Assembly: GCF_020164785.1 (NCBI RefSeq)
Contig: NZ_JAIUGX010000003.1
Coordinates: 248,001 to 312,000, forward strand
Length of the DNA: 64,000 nucleotides
Origin: Mesorhizobium sp. ES1-1
GTDB lineage: Bacteria > Pseudomonadota > Alphaproteobacteria > Rhizobiales > Rhizobiaceae
Reading direction: 5' to 3'
The translations under genes were made by a program, and so were the position numbers. The notes below the pieces were generated by a model that was not told the origin of the DNA, did no database searches, and was given only the letters and a program-made list of their open reading frames with translations. Positions 53,871 to 62,015 of the stretch are shown here, one piece after another (position 1 is the stretch's first letter; the number at the start of each line of letters is the position of its first letter).

Positions 53871-54185
53871 CTAAGCGTGGTGTTCGGCATTCCGCTTGCG
53901 GGTCGCGGCGGCCTTCTTTGCAGAGGCTGAACGGTCAGCCGCGGACCGGGATGCGGCAGCCTTGCCGCCCTTTTCGCCGCCTTTGTGAGCGGCCGGATGA
54001 CCCGTGTGCTTGCCGCGACCCGAACCACCCTCCTTCTTCCCGCCGCCATCGTCCTTGTTGACGGTTGCCCAGGCGCGCCGCTCGGCTTCCTTCTCCGACA
54101 CGCCGCTTTTCTCATAACCCTCGGCTATGTGATCGGCCTTGCGTTCCTGCTTGTCCGTGTATTTCGATTTGTCACCGCGCGGCAT
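53871..54185 (-). CDS. Small basic 'plasmid stabilization'-type protein
   Basis: 104 residues, highly charged. The first 50 residues contain PRGDKSKYTDKQERKADHIAEGYEKSG-type sequence and AERRAWATVNK, typical of rhizobial proteins annotated as plasmid stabilization proteins or ChaB/KGG-like stress proteins; the rest is low-complexity Gly, Lys, Ala and His, resembling histone-like tails. AAGGAGG precedes the ATG, fixing the start. It overlaps the upstream gene by 14 bases and shares its likely stress promoter. The family label is historical; DNA binding is a guess. Confidence 0.82.
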   Translation of the reverse strand: MPRGDKSKYTDKQERKADHIAEGYEKSGVSEKEAERRAWATVNKDDGGGKKEGGSGRGKHTGHPAAHKGGEKGGKAAASRSAADRSASAKKAAATRKRNAEHHA

Positions 54186-54531
54186 CTGTTCCTCCTTCAT
54201 TATCGTCGTCAATCTCGCGGGCTGCCTGATGCCAATGATGCTCATGGCTGCCGTGCTGTCGCCCATCCGCGTCCCAAAGCTGGTATGCTCGGTCGCGGAT
54301 ACGATCTTCTCTGGAAGGCCGATCCTCTCTGGAGGGCGGATTGTCCTTGGTCGTCGTTGCGTCTGTAAGACCGCTCCGGTCGGGATCTTGCAGGTTCTCC
54401 CCCGCCGCATCCCGGTCGACATCTGGATTGTCTTCTGCCGGCAAGTAGCCGGCGGGACGATTCTCGGGCGGCCCTTCCCATCGCGGCATCTGATCCGTTG
54501 TGCCGGGCGCGCCGTTCTTGATTCTGGCCAT
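54172..54531 (-). CDS. DUF2934 domain protein
   Basis: 119 residues, hydrophilic and acidic. The C-terminal part EDRIRDRAYQLWDADGRQHGSHEHHWHQA matches the DUF2934 helix pair (I-R-x-R-A-Y-x-L-W-E); the N-terminal 70 residues are disordered and contain a short PSRED repeat. AGGAG lies before the ATG. First gene of a two-gene unit that follows a GGAAC-N17-GTT element. DUF2934 proteins are common in rhizobia and often stress-linked; function unknown. Confidence 0.85.
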   Translation of the reverse strand: MARIKNGAPGTTDQMPRWEGPPENRPAGYLPAEDNPDVDRDAAGENLQDPDRSGLTDATTTKDNPPSREDRPSREDRIRDRAYQLWDADGRQHGSHEHHWHQAAREIDDDNEGGTDAAR

Positions 54532-54840
54532 TGGTATCTCCTGCTAATGCTGCTTTTTCGGTCTTGGTCAGACCTCGGGCGCCATCGTCGCGTGCCTCCT
54601 GTGCGACAGGCCGGATATCAACTTCGCAGTGATATTGTGGTTCCGGGATTTGTGATGAGGAGGATGGGCTTAGGTCGCCAGGCGCGCGCGCCGATGGGCT
54701 GAGCGCAGGTCACGTTACCGCGAGTTGCCTTGCCGGAGGCCCAACGAGATACGGCAGCGTGTGTCTGCGCCGCGACACAAGGCGCGCTCGCACCATCAGC
54801 GTCGAAAACAGGCTGTGAACTCGGAAGTTTGAAATTCCGC
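54532..54840. other. Gene-free stretch between the stress operon and tRNA-Ala
   Basis: About 310 bases with no credible gene; frames across it are fragments in the wrong phase for codon bias. It holds the EcfG-type promoter candidate at 54620-54644 and, near 54820-54840, only a weak CGGAA/TTCCG hairpin that could follow the tRNA transcript. Confidence 0.6.
54620..54644 (-). promoter_or_regulatory. Candidate EcfG (general stress sigma) promoter
   Basis: On the minus strand GGAAC, 17 bases, then GTT, the general-stress promoter pattern of alphaproteobacterial EcfG (GGAAC-N16/17-cGTT, with A in place of the less conserved C). It lies 89 bases upstream of the DUF2934 start and points toward it. 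Confidence 0.65.
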
Positions 54841-54916
<76 letters not shown>

Positions 54917-54932
54917 GTCCAGCGGATGGCGC

Positions 54933-54961
54933 ATTTATCGGGCACGGTGGTTTTCTGTCAA
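54933..54961 (-). promoter_or_regulatory. Promoter of tRNA-Ala
   Basis: Minus-strand TTGACA (54961-54956), a 17-base spacer, then ATAAAT (54938-54933), close to the sigma-70 consensus. It would start transcription about ten bases before the mature tRNA 5' end. Confidence 0.75.
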
Positions 54962-55076
54962 GGCGGGGTTTTGCCGAATCCTGGGGCGTTCGGGCGTCCG
55001 TATGGTGAGGCTCGGAGCCTGCCCTTGCCGGTGTCGCGCGCAATGGCTACATGTCGCGCAATCAATGGAGCTTTGA

Positions 55077-55367
55077 ATGAACGCGCTTATCGACACGCTG
55101 ATCTACGCGCTCGAACTTTACTGGTGGGTGATCATCGCCGCGGCGGTCTTCTCCTGGCTGTACGCCTTCAACGTCGTCAATTCGCGCAACCAGGTCGTCA
55201 ACAATATCGGCGGCATGCTCTACCGGCTCACCGAACCGGTGTTCCGTCCCATCCGACGCCTGCTGCCGGACCTCGGCGGCGTCGACATCACGCCGATCAT
55301 CGTGCTCCTGATCATCTTCTTCCTGGAGCGTTTCCTGGATACCACGGTCCGGTCGCTGTTCTACTGA
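55077..55367 (+). CDS. YggT family membrane protein
   Basis: 96 residues with two membrane helices (about 5-30 and 70-92) separated by the conserved loop [37 protein letters not shown], the defining YggT signature (R-x-x-x-P-x-x-G-x-x-D). ATGGAG lies 9-14 bases before the ATG. Linked in other bacteria to osmotic tolerance or cell division, not firmly. Followed by yggU after three bases, the usual pairing. Confidence 0.94.
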   Translation: MNALIDTLIYALELYWWVIIAAAVFSWLYAFNVVNSRNQVVNNIGGMLYRLTEPVFRPIRRLLPDLGGVDITPIIVLLIIFFLERFLDTTVRSLFY

Positions 55368-55370
55368 TCC

Positions 55371-55694
55371 ATGCAACCGGCCGCGGTCTTCAGGATCGGT
55401 CGCGAGGGCGTCGACGTTTTCGTCAGACTGACGCCAAAGTCCGCACTGGACAGGCTTGAGGGGGCAGACACTTCAGCCGACGGCCGCAGCCACCTCAAGG
55501 CGCGCGTCCGCGCGGTGCCCGAAAACGGGGCCGCCAACAAGGCACTGGAAAAACTTGTCGGCAAGGCGCTCGGCGTCCCGGCATCGGCCGTGTCGGTCAT
55601 CGCCGGCGGCACGAGCCGGCTGAAAACCCTGCGCATTCTGGGTGATCCGGCAACGCTGGCGAAAGGCATCGAGGCCCTCGAACGCCGATCCTGA
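55371..55694 (+). CDS. DUF167 family protein (YggU-like)
   Basis: 107 residues. [31 protein letters not shown] and [11 protein letters not shown] are the DUF167/YggU motifs. Small soluble protein of unknown function, nearly always downstream of yggT as here. Ends three bases before the convergent RpiR gene. Confidence 0.94.
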   Translation: MQPAAVFRIGREGVDVFVRLTPKSALDRLEGADTSADGRSHLKARVRAVPENGAANKALEKLVGKALGVPASAVSVIAGGTSRLKTLRILGDPATLAKGIEALERRS

Positions 55695-55697
55695 TAC

Positions 55698-56591
55698 TCA
55701 ATCTCCCAGGGGCAGGCGCGGATCGTCGACTTTCAATGTGTTCACGCTCTGCTTGATGCGGCGAAGGTTCTCCAGCACCTTCGGCCCGCGCGTTTCCGCC
55801 ACGGAGGTGGCTATCATGTCGACGATCGCCAGCAACGCGTAGCGCGACGATGTCGGCTTGTAGATGTTGCCGTCCTCCAGTGGCTGGAAATGGATCACCG
55901 TGTCGGCCACCCTGGCCAAAGCGGAGTCCGGCGCGGTGACGGCAATGGTGGTGGCGCCATATTGCTGGGCGACCTGCACGGCATCGATGACGGAGCGCGC
56001 ATAGCCGGAAACGGAAAAGGCGACCAGGGTGGTTTCGGGCGTGGCAACGGCTGCATACATGCGCTGCAATTGCCCGTCGACCTGCGCCAGCGCCGACAGA
56101 CCCAAACGGAACAGCCGGTTCTGCATCTCCGTTGCCATCATCGACGAAATGCCGCCGGAACCGAGGCACAGAACATTGCCGGAGGTGGCGATGCGCGCCG
56201 CGACGTCGACCAGCGTGGTCATGTCGAGATTTTCGCTGGCGCGCTGGATGGCCGAGATCGCCGCCTCGGTGATGGCCGCGGCAATGCGCTGTTCGCGGAT
56301 GTCGCGGTTCAGCGGTTCGGGCGACAGGTACTGGCCGCCGATGGCGATGGCCTGCGCCAGATAGAACTTGAAGTCGCGCAGACCCTCGCAGCCGAGGTTG
56401 CGGCAGAACCGCGTCACCGTCGGCTCGCTGACGCCGACGCGCGCGGCAATTTCGGAGATCGCCGCCTTGGAGACGAAGTCAAGGTCGGCAAGCACGAAGG
56501 CGGCGAGCTTGCGATCCGACTTCGTTCCGTCCTGCGATATCAGTTGCAGGCGCGTGATGATGTCGGCTGGTGTCCTCATATCGGTCTTCAC
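55698..56591 (-). CDS. RpiR family transcriptional regulator
   Basis: 297 residues: an N-terminal helix-turn-helix (about 1-80) with KAAISEIAARVGVSEPTVTRFCRNLGCEGLRDFKFYLAQ and a C-terminal SIS sugar-phosphate domain with CLGSGGISSMMATEMQNRL and VAFSVSGYARSVIDAVQ. It is the last gene of the minus-strand unit SDR-ATPase-rpiR and its start overlaps the ATPase stop (ATGA). Probably senses a phosphorylated sugar and regulates the divergent binding-protein operon. Confidence 0.94.
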   Translation of the reverse strand: MKTDMRTPADIITRLQLISQDGTKSDRKLAAFVLADLDFVSKAAISEIAARVGVSEPTVTRFCRNLGCEGLRDFKFYLAQAIAIGGQYLSPEPLNRDIREQRIAAAITEAAISAIQRASENLDMTTLVDVAARIATSGNVLCLGSGGISSMMATEMQNRLFRLGLSALAQVDGQLQRMYAAVATPETTLVAFSVSGYARSVIDAVQVAQQYGATTIAVTAPDSALARVADTVIHFQPLEDGNIYKPTSSRYALLAIVDMIATSVAETRGPKVLENLRRIKQSVNTLKVDDPRLPLGD

Positions 56592-57664
56592 ACGGGCAGG
56601 CCCGTCGCCTTGTCGAACAGGTGGATGTGGGCCGGATCGACCGAGACCGGCAACACATCGCCGGGTTTCACCGGCACCCTGTCGCGGAACACGGCGCGCA
56701 CCGTGTCGGTGCCGATGGCGCCGTAGACATGGGTCTCCGAGCCAGTCGGCTCGACAACATCGACCCTGATCGTCATCGCGTCGGCGGCCTCGCCGATGAC
56801 GAAATGCTCCGGCCGGATGCCGGCCTCAACCGTGTCGCTGCCCGCCATCGTCTTGCCGACAAGCGCCAGGCGGCCGCCACCTGCCGATTCGAACCAGCTT
56901 TTCCCCTCCGGCGCCGTCTTCAGAGCACCGGACACGAAACTCATCGACGGAGAGCCGAGGAAGCTGGCGACAAATTTGTTGGCAGGCCGGTCATAGAGCT
57001 CCAGCGGCGCTCCGACCTGCTGGATCTTGCCGACATTCATCACCACGATACGGTCGGCCATCGTCATGGCTTCGATCTGGTCGTGGGTGACATAGACAAT
57101 GGTCGACTTCAGCCGCTGGTGCAGCGCCTTGATCTCGACGCGCATCTGCACGCGCAGTTGCGCGTCGAGATTGGAAAGGGGCTCGTCGAACAGGAACACG
57201 GACGGCTCGCGCACGATGGCGCGGCCCATGGCAACGCGCTGGCGCTGGCCCCCGGACAGCTGGCGGGGGTAGCGGTCGAGATAGGAGAAGAGGTTGAGGA
57301 CCCCGGAAGCCTTCTTGACCTTCTGGTCGACCGCCTCGCGCGCTTCGCCGCGGATCCTGGGGCCAAAGCCGATATTGTCCGCCGCCTTCAGATGCGGAAA
57401 CAGCGCATAGGACTGGAACACCATGGCGATGTTGCGCTGCTGTGGCGGCAGGTCGTTGGCGCGTACGCCGCCGATCCTGAGGTCACCCGAGGTGATCGTC
57501 TCCAGTCCGGCCAGCATGCGCAGCAAGGTCGACTTGCCGCAGCCCGACGGGCCTACGAGCACGACGAACTCGCCGCTCTTGATGTCGAGGCTGATGTTCT
57601 CGAGGATCTTGTGGTGACCGAACGATTTCGACAGGTCGCGGAACTCGACGTCGGTCACGGTCAT
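56588..57664 (-). CDS. ABC transporter ATP-binding protein (UgpC/MsmK-like)
   Basis: 358 residues: Walker A GPSGCGKST, Q-loop VFQSYALFPHL, signature LSGGQRQRVAMGRA, Walker B VFLFDEPLSNLD, H-loop YVTHDQIEA, then TOBE domains. This is the shared-type ATPase for carbohydrate importers of the CUT1 group. ATG at 57664 overlaps the SDR stop (ATGA), preceded by GGGAGG; longer frames lie inside the SDR gene. Partners are the permeases at 60199 and 61065 on the other strand. Confidence 0.95.
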   Translation of the reverse strand: MTVTDVEFRDLSKSFGHHKILENISLDIKSGEFVVLVGPSGCGKSTLLRMLAGLETITSGDLRIGGVRANDLPPQQRNIAMVFQSYALFPHLKAADNIGFGPRIRGEAREAVDQKVKKASGVLNLFSYLDRYPRQLSGGQRQRVAMGRAIVREPSVFLFDEPLSNLDAQLRVQMRVEIKALHQRLKSTIVYVTHDQIEAMTMADRIVVMNVGKIQQVGAPLELYDRPANKFVASFLGSPSMSFVSGALKTAPEGKSWFESAGGGRLALVGKTMAGSDTVEAGIRPEHFVIGEAADAMTIRVDVVEPTGSETHVYGAIGTDTVRAVFRDRVPVKPGDVLPVSVDPAHIHLFDKATGLPV

Positions 57665-58431
57665 CCTCCCAGTATGTCGTCGATGAAGGGCAGGCACCCG
57701 GCCGTCAGGCCGGCGTCCACCGGCATCACGACGCCCGTGACGCCCGAGGCACGATCGGATGCGAGGAAGGCGACGGCTTCCGCCACTTCGGAGGCGTTGA
57801 CGATGCGGCCAAGCGGATAGAGCCGCTGCAGCTTGCCGAGAACTCCGGGATCCTTGGCAAGACGGTGATCCCAGGCGGCGGTGCGGATGGATCCCGGGCA
57901 GACGACATTGGCGCGCAGACCGCTGCGGCCGAGCTCGACGGCGATCGCCTTGGCATAAGCGTTGATGCCCGCCTTGGCAGCGGCATAGGCGGGGTTGCCG
58001 AAATGCGCGATGGCATTGACCGACGAGATGAAGACGATGCTGCCGGAGCCCCTGCCAGCCATCGCCTTGACCAGCGGATCGGCGAAATTCATCACGCCGG
58101 TCAGGTTGAGGTCGAGTTCCTGCTCGATCTTGCCGGGGTCGAGCGCGGAAATGGTCTCGGCGCGCGTCCATCCGGCATTGTTAACGAGGATGTCGGGCAC
58201 ACCCTCCGTGTCGAGGATGGCGGCGATCGCCGCCTCGATCGAAGACTGGTCGAGAAGATCGAAGACGTGGCGACCGGCAAGATGCGGGCTCCCCAAAGCG
58301 TCGGCGGATTGGTCACAGCCGATCACCTTGGCGCCCCGCTGAGACATCAGCGCGACGATGGCCGTGCCGAGGCCGCCGCCCGCGCCCGTCACCACGACCA
58401 TCTTGCCTTCGAACTCGGCTGTCGAAACCAC
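57661..58431 (-). CDS. Short-chain dehydrogenase/reductase
   Basis: 256 residues: TGAGGGLGTA, VNNAGWTRA, FISSVNAIA, YAAAKAG and CPGSIRTAAW are complete SDR motifs. The start is GTG at 58431. First gene of the minus-strand unit, coupled to the ATPase gene, divergent from the binding-protein gene; probably acts on the imported sugar or polyol. Confidence 0.9.
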   Translation of the reverse strand: MVSTAEFEGKMVVVTGAGGGLGTAIVALMSQRGAKVIGCDQSADALGSPHLAGRHVFDLLDQSSIEAAIAAILDTEGVPDILVNNAGWTRAETISALDPGKIEQELDLNLTGVMNFADPLVKAMAGRGSGSIVFISSVNAIAHFGNPAYAAAKAGINAYAKAIAVELGRSGLRANVVCPGSIRTAAWDHRLAKDPGVLGKLQRLYPLGRIVNASEVAEAVAFLASDRASGVTGVVMPVDAGLTAGCLPFIDDILGG

Positions 58432-58612
58432 TCTGGCCGTCCTTTCCCGAGTGCTGAACGTAGCCTATCAGGCGGCGTCTGCGAATGTAACTAAGCAACA
58501 TAAGTATCCGCTTGCAAGGCATCAGATGATCGATAATGTAGGAAAGTCACACAAATATTCCGACCCGACGTGAAGAGGCGCGCGGGCTGCGACATCAAAT
58601 GGGAGACATCGC
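58432..58612. promoter_or_regulatory. Divergent regulatory region of the RpiR/ABC locus
   Basis: 181 bases between the SDR and binding-protein starts, less GC-rich than the surroundings around 58485-58560. Promoters for both directions should be here. I see only a weak GGAA-N13-TTCC arrangement near 58540-58560 and no convincing RpiR operator. Confidence 0.4.
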
Positions 58613-59845
58613 ATGAGCTTTGCAAAGTGGACTGTCGGCCTGATGGCCGGAATGAGCATGCTGGCGCTGGCGGCGCACGCGGATGCGGGCGAGGTGCGCG
58701 TCACCGTAGCGGAGTACAGCGCCAAGACCGGCCCCTATTTCGCCGACGTCAAGAAGGAATTCGAGGCCGCCAATCCCGGCATCACCGTCAAGTTCGAAGT
58801 GGTGCCGTGGGATGTGCTGCTACAGAAACTGACCACCGACATCACCGCCGGCACGAATGCGGACCTCTCGATCATCGGCACGCGCTGGCTGATCGACTTC
58901 GTCCAGCAGGACGTCGCGGAACCGCTCGATGGCTACATCACGCCAGAGTTCAAGGGCCGTTTCATCGAGACGTTCTTGTCGCCCTCGATCATGGAGGGCA
59001 AGACCTACGGCCTGCCGATAGCCGCCTCGGCGCGCGCCCTGTATTATAACAAGGAGCTGTTCGAGAAGGCGGGCATCGCCAAGCCGCCGGCGACCTGGAC
59101 CGAACTGCAGGAAGACGCGCGCAAGATCAAGGCGCTCGGCTCCGGTGCGTTCGGCTTCGGCCTGCAGGGCAAGGAGATCGAGACCGACGTCTATTACTAT
59201 TACGCGATGTGGTCGCAGGGTACCGAGATCCTGAACAAGGACGGCACCTCAGGCCTGGGCACGCCCGGAGCGCTCGAAGCCGCCAAGCTCTATAAATCGA
59301 TGATCGACGAGGGGCTGACGGAGCCGGGCGTCACCTCGAACAACCGCGAGGACGTGCAGAACCTGTTCAAGCAGGGCAAGGTCGGCATGATGATCACCGC
59401 GCCCTTCCTGTCCAACCAGATCAAGGAAGAGGCGCCGACGCTGAAATATGGCGTTGCCGCCATCCCGGCCGGCCCGACCGGCGCACGCGGCACTTACGGC
59501 GTCACCGACTCCATGATCATGTTCAAGAACTCCAAGAACAAGGACGAGGCCTGGAAGCTGATGGACTTCCTGTTCACCACGGAGCAGCGCGCCAAGTTCA
59601 CGCAGGGCGAGGGCTTCCTGCCGGTGAACAAGGAAGAAGCCAAGATGGATTATTACGTCAACAATGCCGACCTGGCCGCCTTCACCGCGCTGCTGCCCGA
59701 CGCCCGCTTCGCGCCGGTCATTCCGGGCTGGGAAGAGGTCGCTCAGATCACCTCGGATGCCATGCAGAAGATCTATCTCGGCGGCGACCCCGAGGCGGGC
59801 CTGAAGGAGGCGGCAGACAAGGCCAACGCCGTGCTGAAGAAGTAG
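58613..59845 (+). CDS. Carbohydrate ABC transporter substrate-binding protein (CUT1 type)
   Basis: 410 residues with a Sec signal (about 1-24, ending AHA-D). The mature protein is an SBP_bac_1 type two-lobe fold: PGITVKFEVVPWDVLLQKL, ALYYNKELFEKAG, and GKVGMMITAPF with the DEAWKLMDFLFTTEQRAKF C-terminal helix pair. GGGAGAC lies before the ATG. First gene of the plus-strand operon; the ligand is probably a sugar or sugar alcohol. Confidence 0.94.
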   Translation: MSFAKWTVGLMAGMSMLALAAHADAGEVRVTVAEYSAKTGPYFADVKKEFEAANPGITVKFEVVPWDVLLQKLTTDITAGTNADLSIIGTRWLIDFVQQDVAEPLDGYITPEFKGRFIETFLSPSIMEGKTYGLPIAASARALYYNKELFEKAGIAKPPATWTELQEDARKIKALGSGAFGFGLQGKEIETDVYYYYAMWSQGTEILNKDGTSGLGTPGALEAAKLYKSMIDEGLTEPGVTSNNREDVQNLFKQGKVGMMITAPFLSNQIKEEAPTLKYGVAAIPAGPTGARGTYGVTDSMIMFKNSKNKDEAWKLMDFLFTTEQRAKFTQGEGFLPVNKEEAKMDYYVNNADLAAFTALLPDARFAPVIPGWEEVAQITSDAMQKIYLGGDPEAGLKEAADKANAVLKK

Positions 59846-59857
59846 GGGCCGACAGCA

Positions 59858-60050
59858 GGCGCCTTTCCTCTCCCTCCGGAGGGGGGGAGAGGTGGCTCGG
59901 CGAAGCCGAGACGGAGTGAGGGAACCACCAACCGCCTTGAACGGACGGAAGGGTCATAAGCGCGAAGCACCTAGCGCCAAAGGGTCGACCCCCACTCCGT
60001 CGAGCTTCGCTCGTCACCTCTCCCCCCGATCGACGGGGGAGAGGAAGGGC
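59858..60050. repeat. 193-bp palindromic repeat between binding protein and permease genes
   Basis: Related in inverted orientation to the element at 37571-37764: the outer blocks (starting GGCGCCTTTCCTCTCCCTCC and ending near CCCGATCGACGGGGGAGAGG) align well, while the 60-base centre is different. Contains the hairpins GGCTCGGCGAAGCCGAG and CGTCGAGCTTCGCTCG. It fills most of the 353-base gap inside the operon; the remaining bases to 60198 hold no gene. Confidence 0.88.
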
Positions 60051-60198
60051 TCCCTTCCGCAACGGATGCGGAGGACGGGCAGCTCGGTGAGGCCAGCGCC
60101 GAACCTGCATGCAGTCCTGAGAGAAGAACAAGGTGGATCAAGTCACCCTGTCAGGCCGGCGCAATGCAACCTCACCCGCAACGCGGTAAAGCCAGTCG

Positions 60199-61068
60199 AT
60201 GGAAAATCGTTTCCTGCCCTATCTCCTGACCTTGCCCAGCCTGTTCCTGGCGGCGGTCGTGATCTTCTGGCCGGTCTGGGACCTGATCCAGATCTCGACG
60301 CATGAGGTCAACCGTTTCGGGCAGCTTCGCGCGTTCAATGACTTTGCCAATTTCTCGGCCCTGCTCGCTGATCCCGATTTCACGGCGGCGCTGTGGCGCA
60401 CCGGTCTTTGGACTGTGCTGGTCGTCGGCGGGGCGCTGTTGCTGTCGGTCCCCGTTGCGCTGATCCTCAACACTGATTTTTACGGCCGCGGCATCGCGCG
60501 CGTTATCATCATGCTGCCCTGGGCGGTGTCGCTGACCATGACCGCGGTGGTCTGGCGCTGGGCACTGAGCGGCGAAAGCGGCATGCTGAACTCAGCCCTG
60601 CTTGGGCTGGGCGTCATCGACCACAACATCCAATGGTTGGCGAGCGCCGAGACGGCCTTTCCGATGCAGGTGCTGATCGGCATCCTGGTTACTGTGCCGT
60701 TCACCACAACGATCTTCCTCGGCGGTCTGTCGTCGATATCAGACGATCTCTACGAGGCGGCTGCACTCGAAGGAGCGACGCCGCTGCAGCAGTTCCGCGA
60801 GATCACCTTTCCGCTGTTGAAGCCGTTCATCAACATCGCCATCGTGCTCAACACCATCTACGTCTTCAACTCCTTCCCGATCATCTGGGTGATGACGCAG
60901 GGCGGGCCCGCCAACTCGACCGACATCCTGGTCACACATCTCTACAAGCTGGCCTTCCGCATCGGGAAACTCGGCGAGGCATCGGCGGTGTCGCTGGTGA
61001 TGTTCGCCATATTGCTGGTCTTCACCATGATCTATGTGCGGCTTGCGATGCGGGAGCAACGCGCATGA
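60199..61068 (+). CDS. Carbohydrate ABC transporter permease (MalF/UgpA type)
   Basis: 289 residues with six membrane helices and the EAA loop [30 protein letters not shown], typical of CUT1 permeases. Its start follows the long repeat region. The ATG at 60199 has GTAAAG-like weak spacing only. Partner of the permease at 61065. Confidence 0.94.
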   Translation: MENRFLPYLLTLPSLFLAAVVIFWPVWDLIQISTHEVNRFGQLRAFNDFANFSALLADPDFTAALWRTGLWTVLVVGGALLLSVPVALILNTDFYGRGIARVIIMLPWAVSLTMTAVVWRWALSGESGMLNSALLGLGVIDHNIQWLASAETAFPMQVLIGILVTVPFTTTIFLGGLSSISDDLYEAAALEGATPLQQFREITFPLLKPFINIAIVLNTIYVFNSFPIIWVMTQGGPANSTDILVTHLYKLAFRIGKLGEASAVSLVMFAILLVFTMIYVRLAMREQRA

Positions 61069-61889
61069 ACAGCAAGCTAAAACGCACTGTCATCGCCTGG
61101 CTGCTGCTGGCGCCGTTGATCGCGGTGACGATCTTTCCGTTCGCCGTGATGTTCCTGACCGCTGTCAAGCCAAGGCAGGAAGTTCTGTCGCCGACCTGGT
61201 GGCCCAGCGAATTTCGCTGGTCGAACTTTTCCGATATGTGGGTGGCGACAGGCTTTGGCCAGGCGCTCGCCAACTCCCTCTATGTGTCCGTCATCGCCAC
61301 GATCGGCGCCATCCTGGTCTCGGTCCCGGCGGCCTACGCCATGTCGCGCTTCCGCTTCGCCGGCTATGGCCCCTTCCGGCAGTTCCTGCTGATCTCGCAG
61401 ATGATCTCGCCGATCGTGCTGGTGCTCGGCCTGTTCCGGCTGATGGCCGCCTGGGGGCTGGTCGAGTCGACGACCGCGCTCGGCTTCATCTACATGGCCT
61501 TCAACGTCGCCTTCACGGTGTGGATGCTGCAAAGCTATTTCGACACCATTCCGCGCGATCTCGAGGAAGCGGCGTGGATGGAAGGTGCGAGCCGCTGGTT
61601 GACGCTGAGGAAAGTGTTCCTGCCGCTATGCCTGCCGGCCATCGCCGTCACCGCGATCTTCACCTTCATCAATGCCTGGAACGAGTTCGTCGTCGCGCTG
61701 ACCATGCTGCGCAGCCAGGAAAGCTATACGCTGCCGATCCAGGTGTTCTCGCTGGTGGCCGGCCGCTATACCATCGAATGGCATCATGTGATGGCGGCCA
61801 CGCTGCTGGCGACCTTGCCGGTGGCGATCCTGTTCATATGGCTGCAACGCTACCTCGTCAGGGGACTGGCGCTGGGAGCGGTGAAGTAG
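61065..61889 (+). CDS. Carbohydrate ABC transporter permease (MalG/UgpE type)
   Basis: 274 residues, six helices, with the EAA loop [29 protein letters not shown] and the INAWNEF segment characteristic of MalG-type subunits. ATG overlaps the preceding stop (ATGA). A longer in-frame reading begins inside the first permease gene and is not used. Confidence 0.94.
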   Translation: MNSKLKRTVIAWLLLAPLIAVTIFPFAVMFLTAVKPRQEVLSPTWWPSEFRWSNFSDMWVATGFGQALANSLYVSVIATIGAILVSVPAAYAMSRFRFAGYGPFRQFLLISQMISPIVLVLGLFRLMAAWGLVESTTALGFIYMAFNVAFTVWMLQSYFDTIPRDLEEAAWMEGASRWLTLRKVFLPLCLPAIAVTAIFTFINAWNEFVVALTMLRSQESYTLPIQVFSLVAGRYTIEWHHVMAATLLATLPVAILFIWLQRYLVRGLALGAVK

Positions 61890-62015
61890 GCGGACGATCA
61901 ACAAAGCGGAGTTTTTCATGTCATTGAACGCGCCGCTGTCGCCACGGCCAACGATCTCGTCTACATGCCCGGCCGCAACAGCCACGAACCGATAGAGCGA
62001 AGCGGACCTCCCACA

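Noticed and set aside
54139..54702. 187-codon plus-strand frame over the DUF2934 and basic-protein genes
   Set aside because: Both minus-strand genes have strong ribosome sites and recognizable domains; the plus frame has neither.
56570..57820. 416-codon plus-strand frame over the UgpC-like ATPase
   Set aside because: Antisense shadow; composition rich in His, Arg and Asp and unlike a folded protein.
58540..58560. GGAA-N-TTCC arrangement as RpiR operator
   Set aside because: Only four paired bases on each side; too weak without comparison sequences.
61918..62015. Short open frame upstream of the M81 gene
   Set aside because: The ATG at 61918 gives only about 25 codons, and the frame in phase with the M81 gene has no start with a ribosome site; probably leader sequence.
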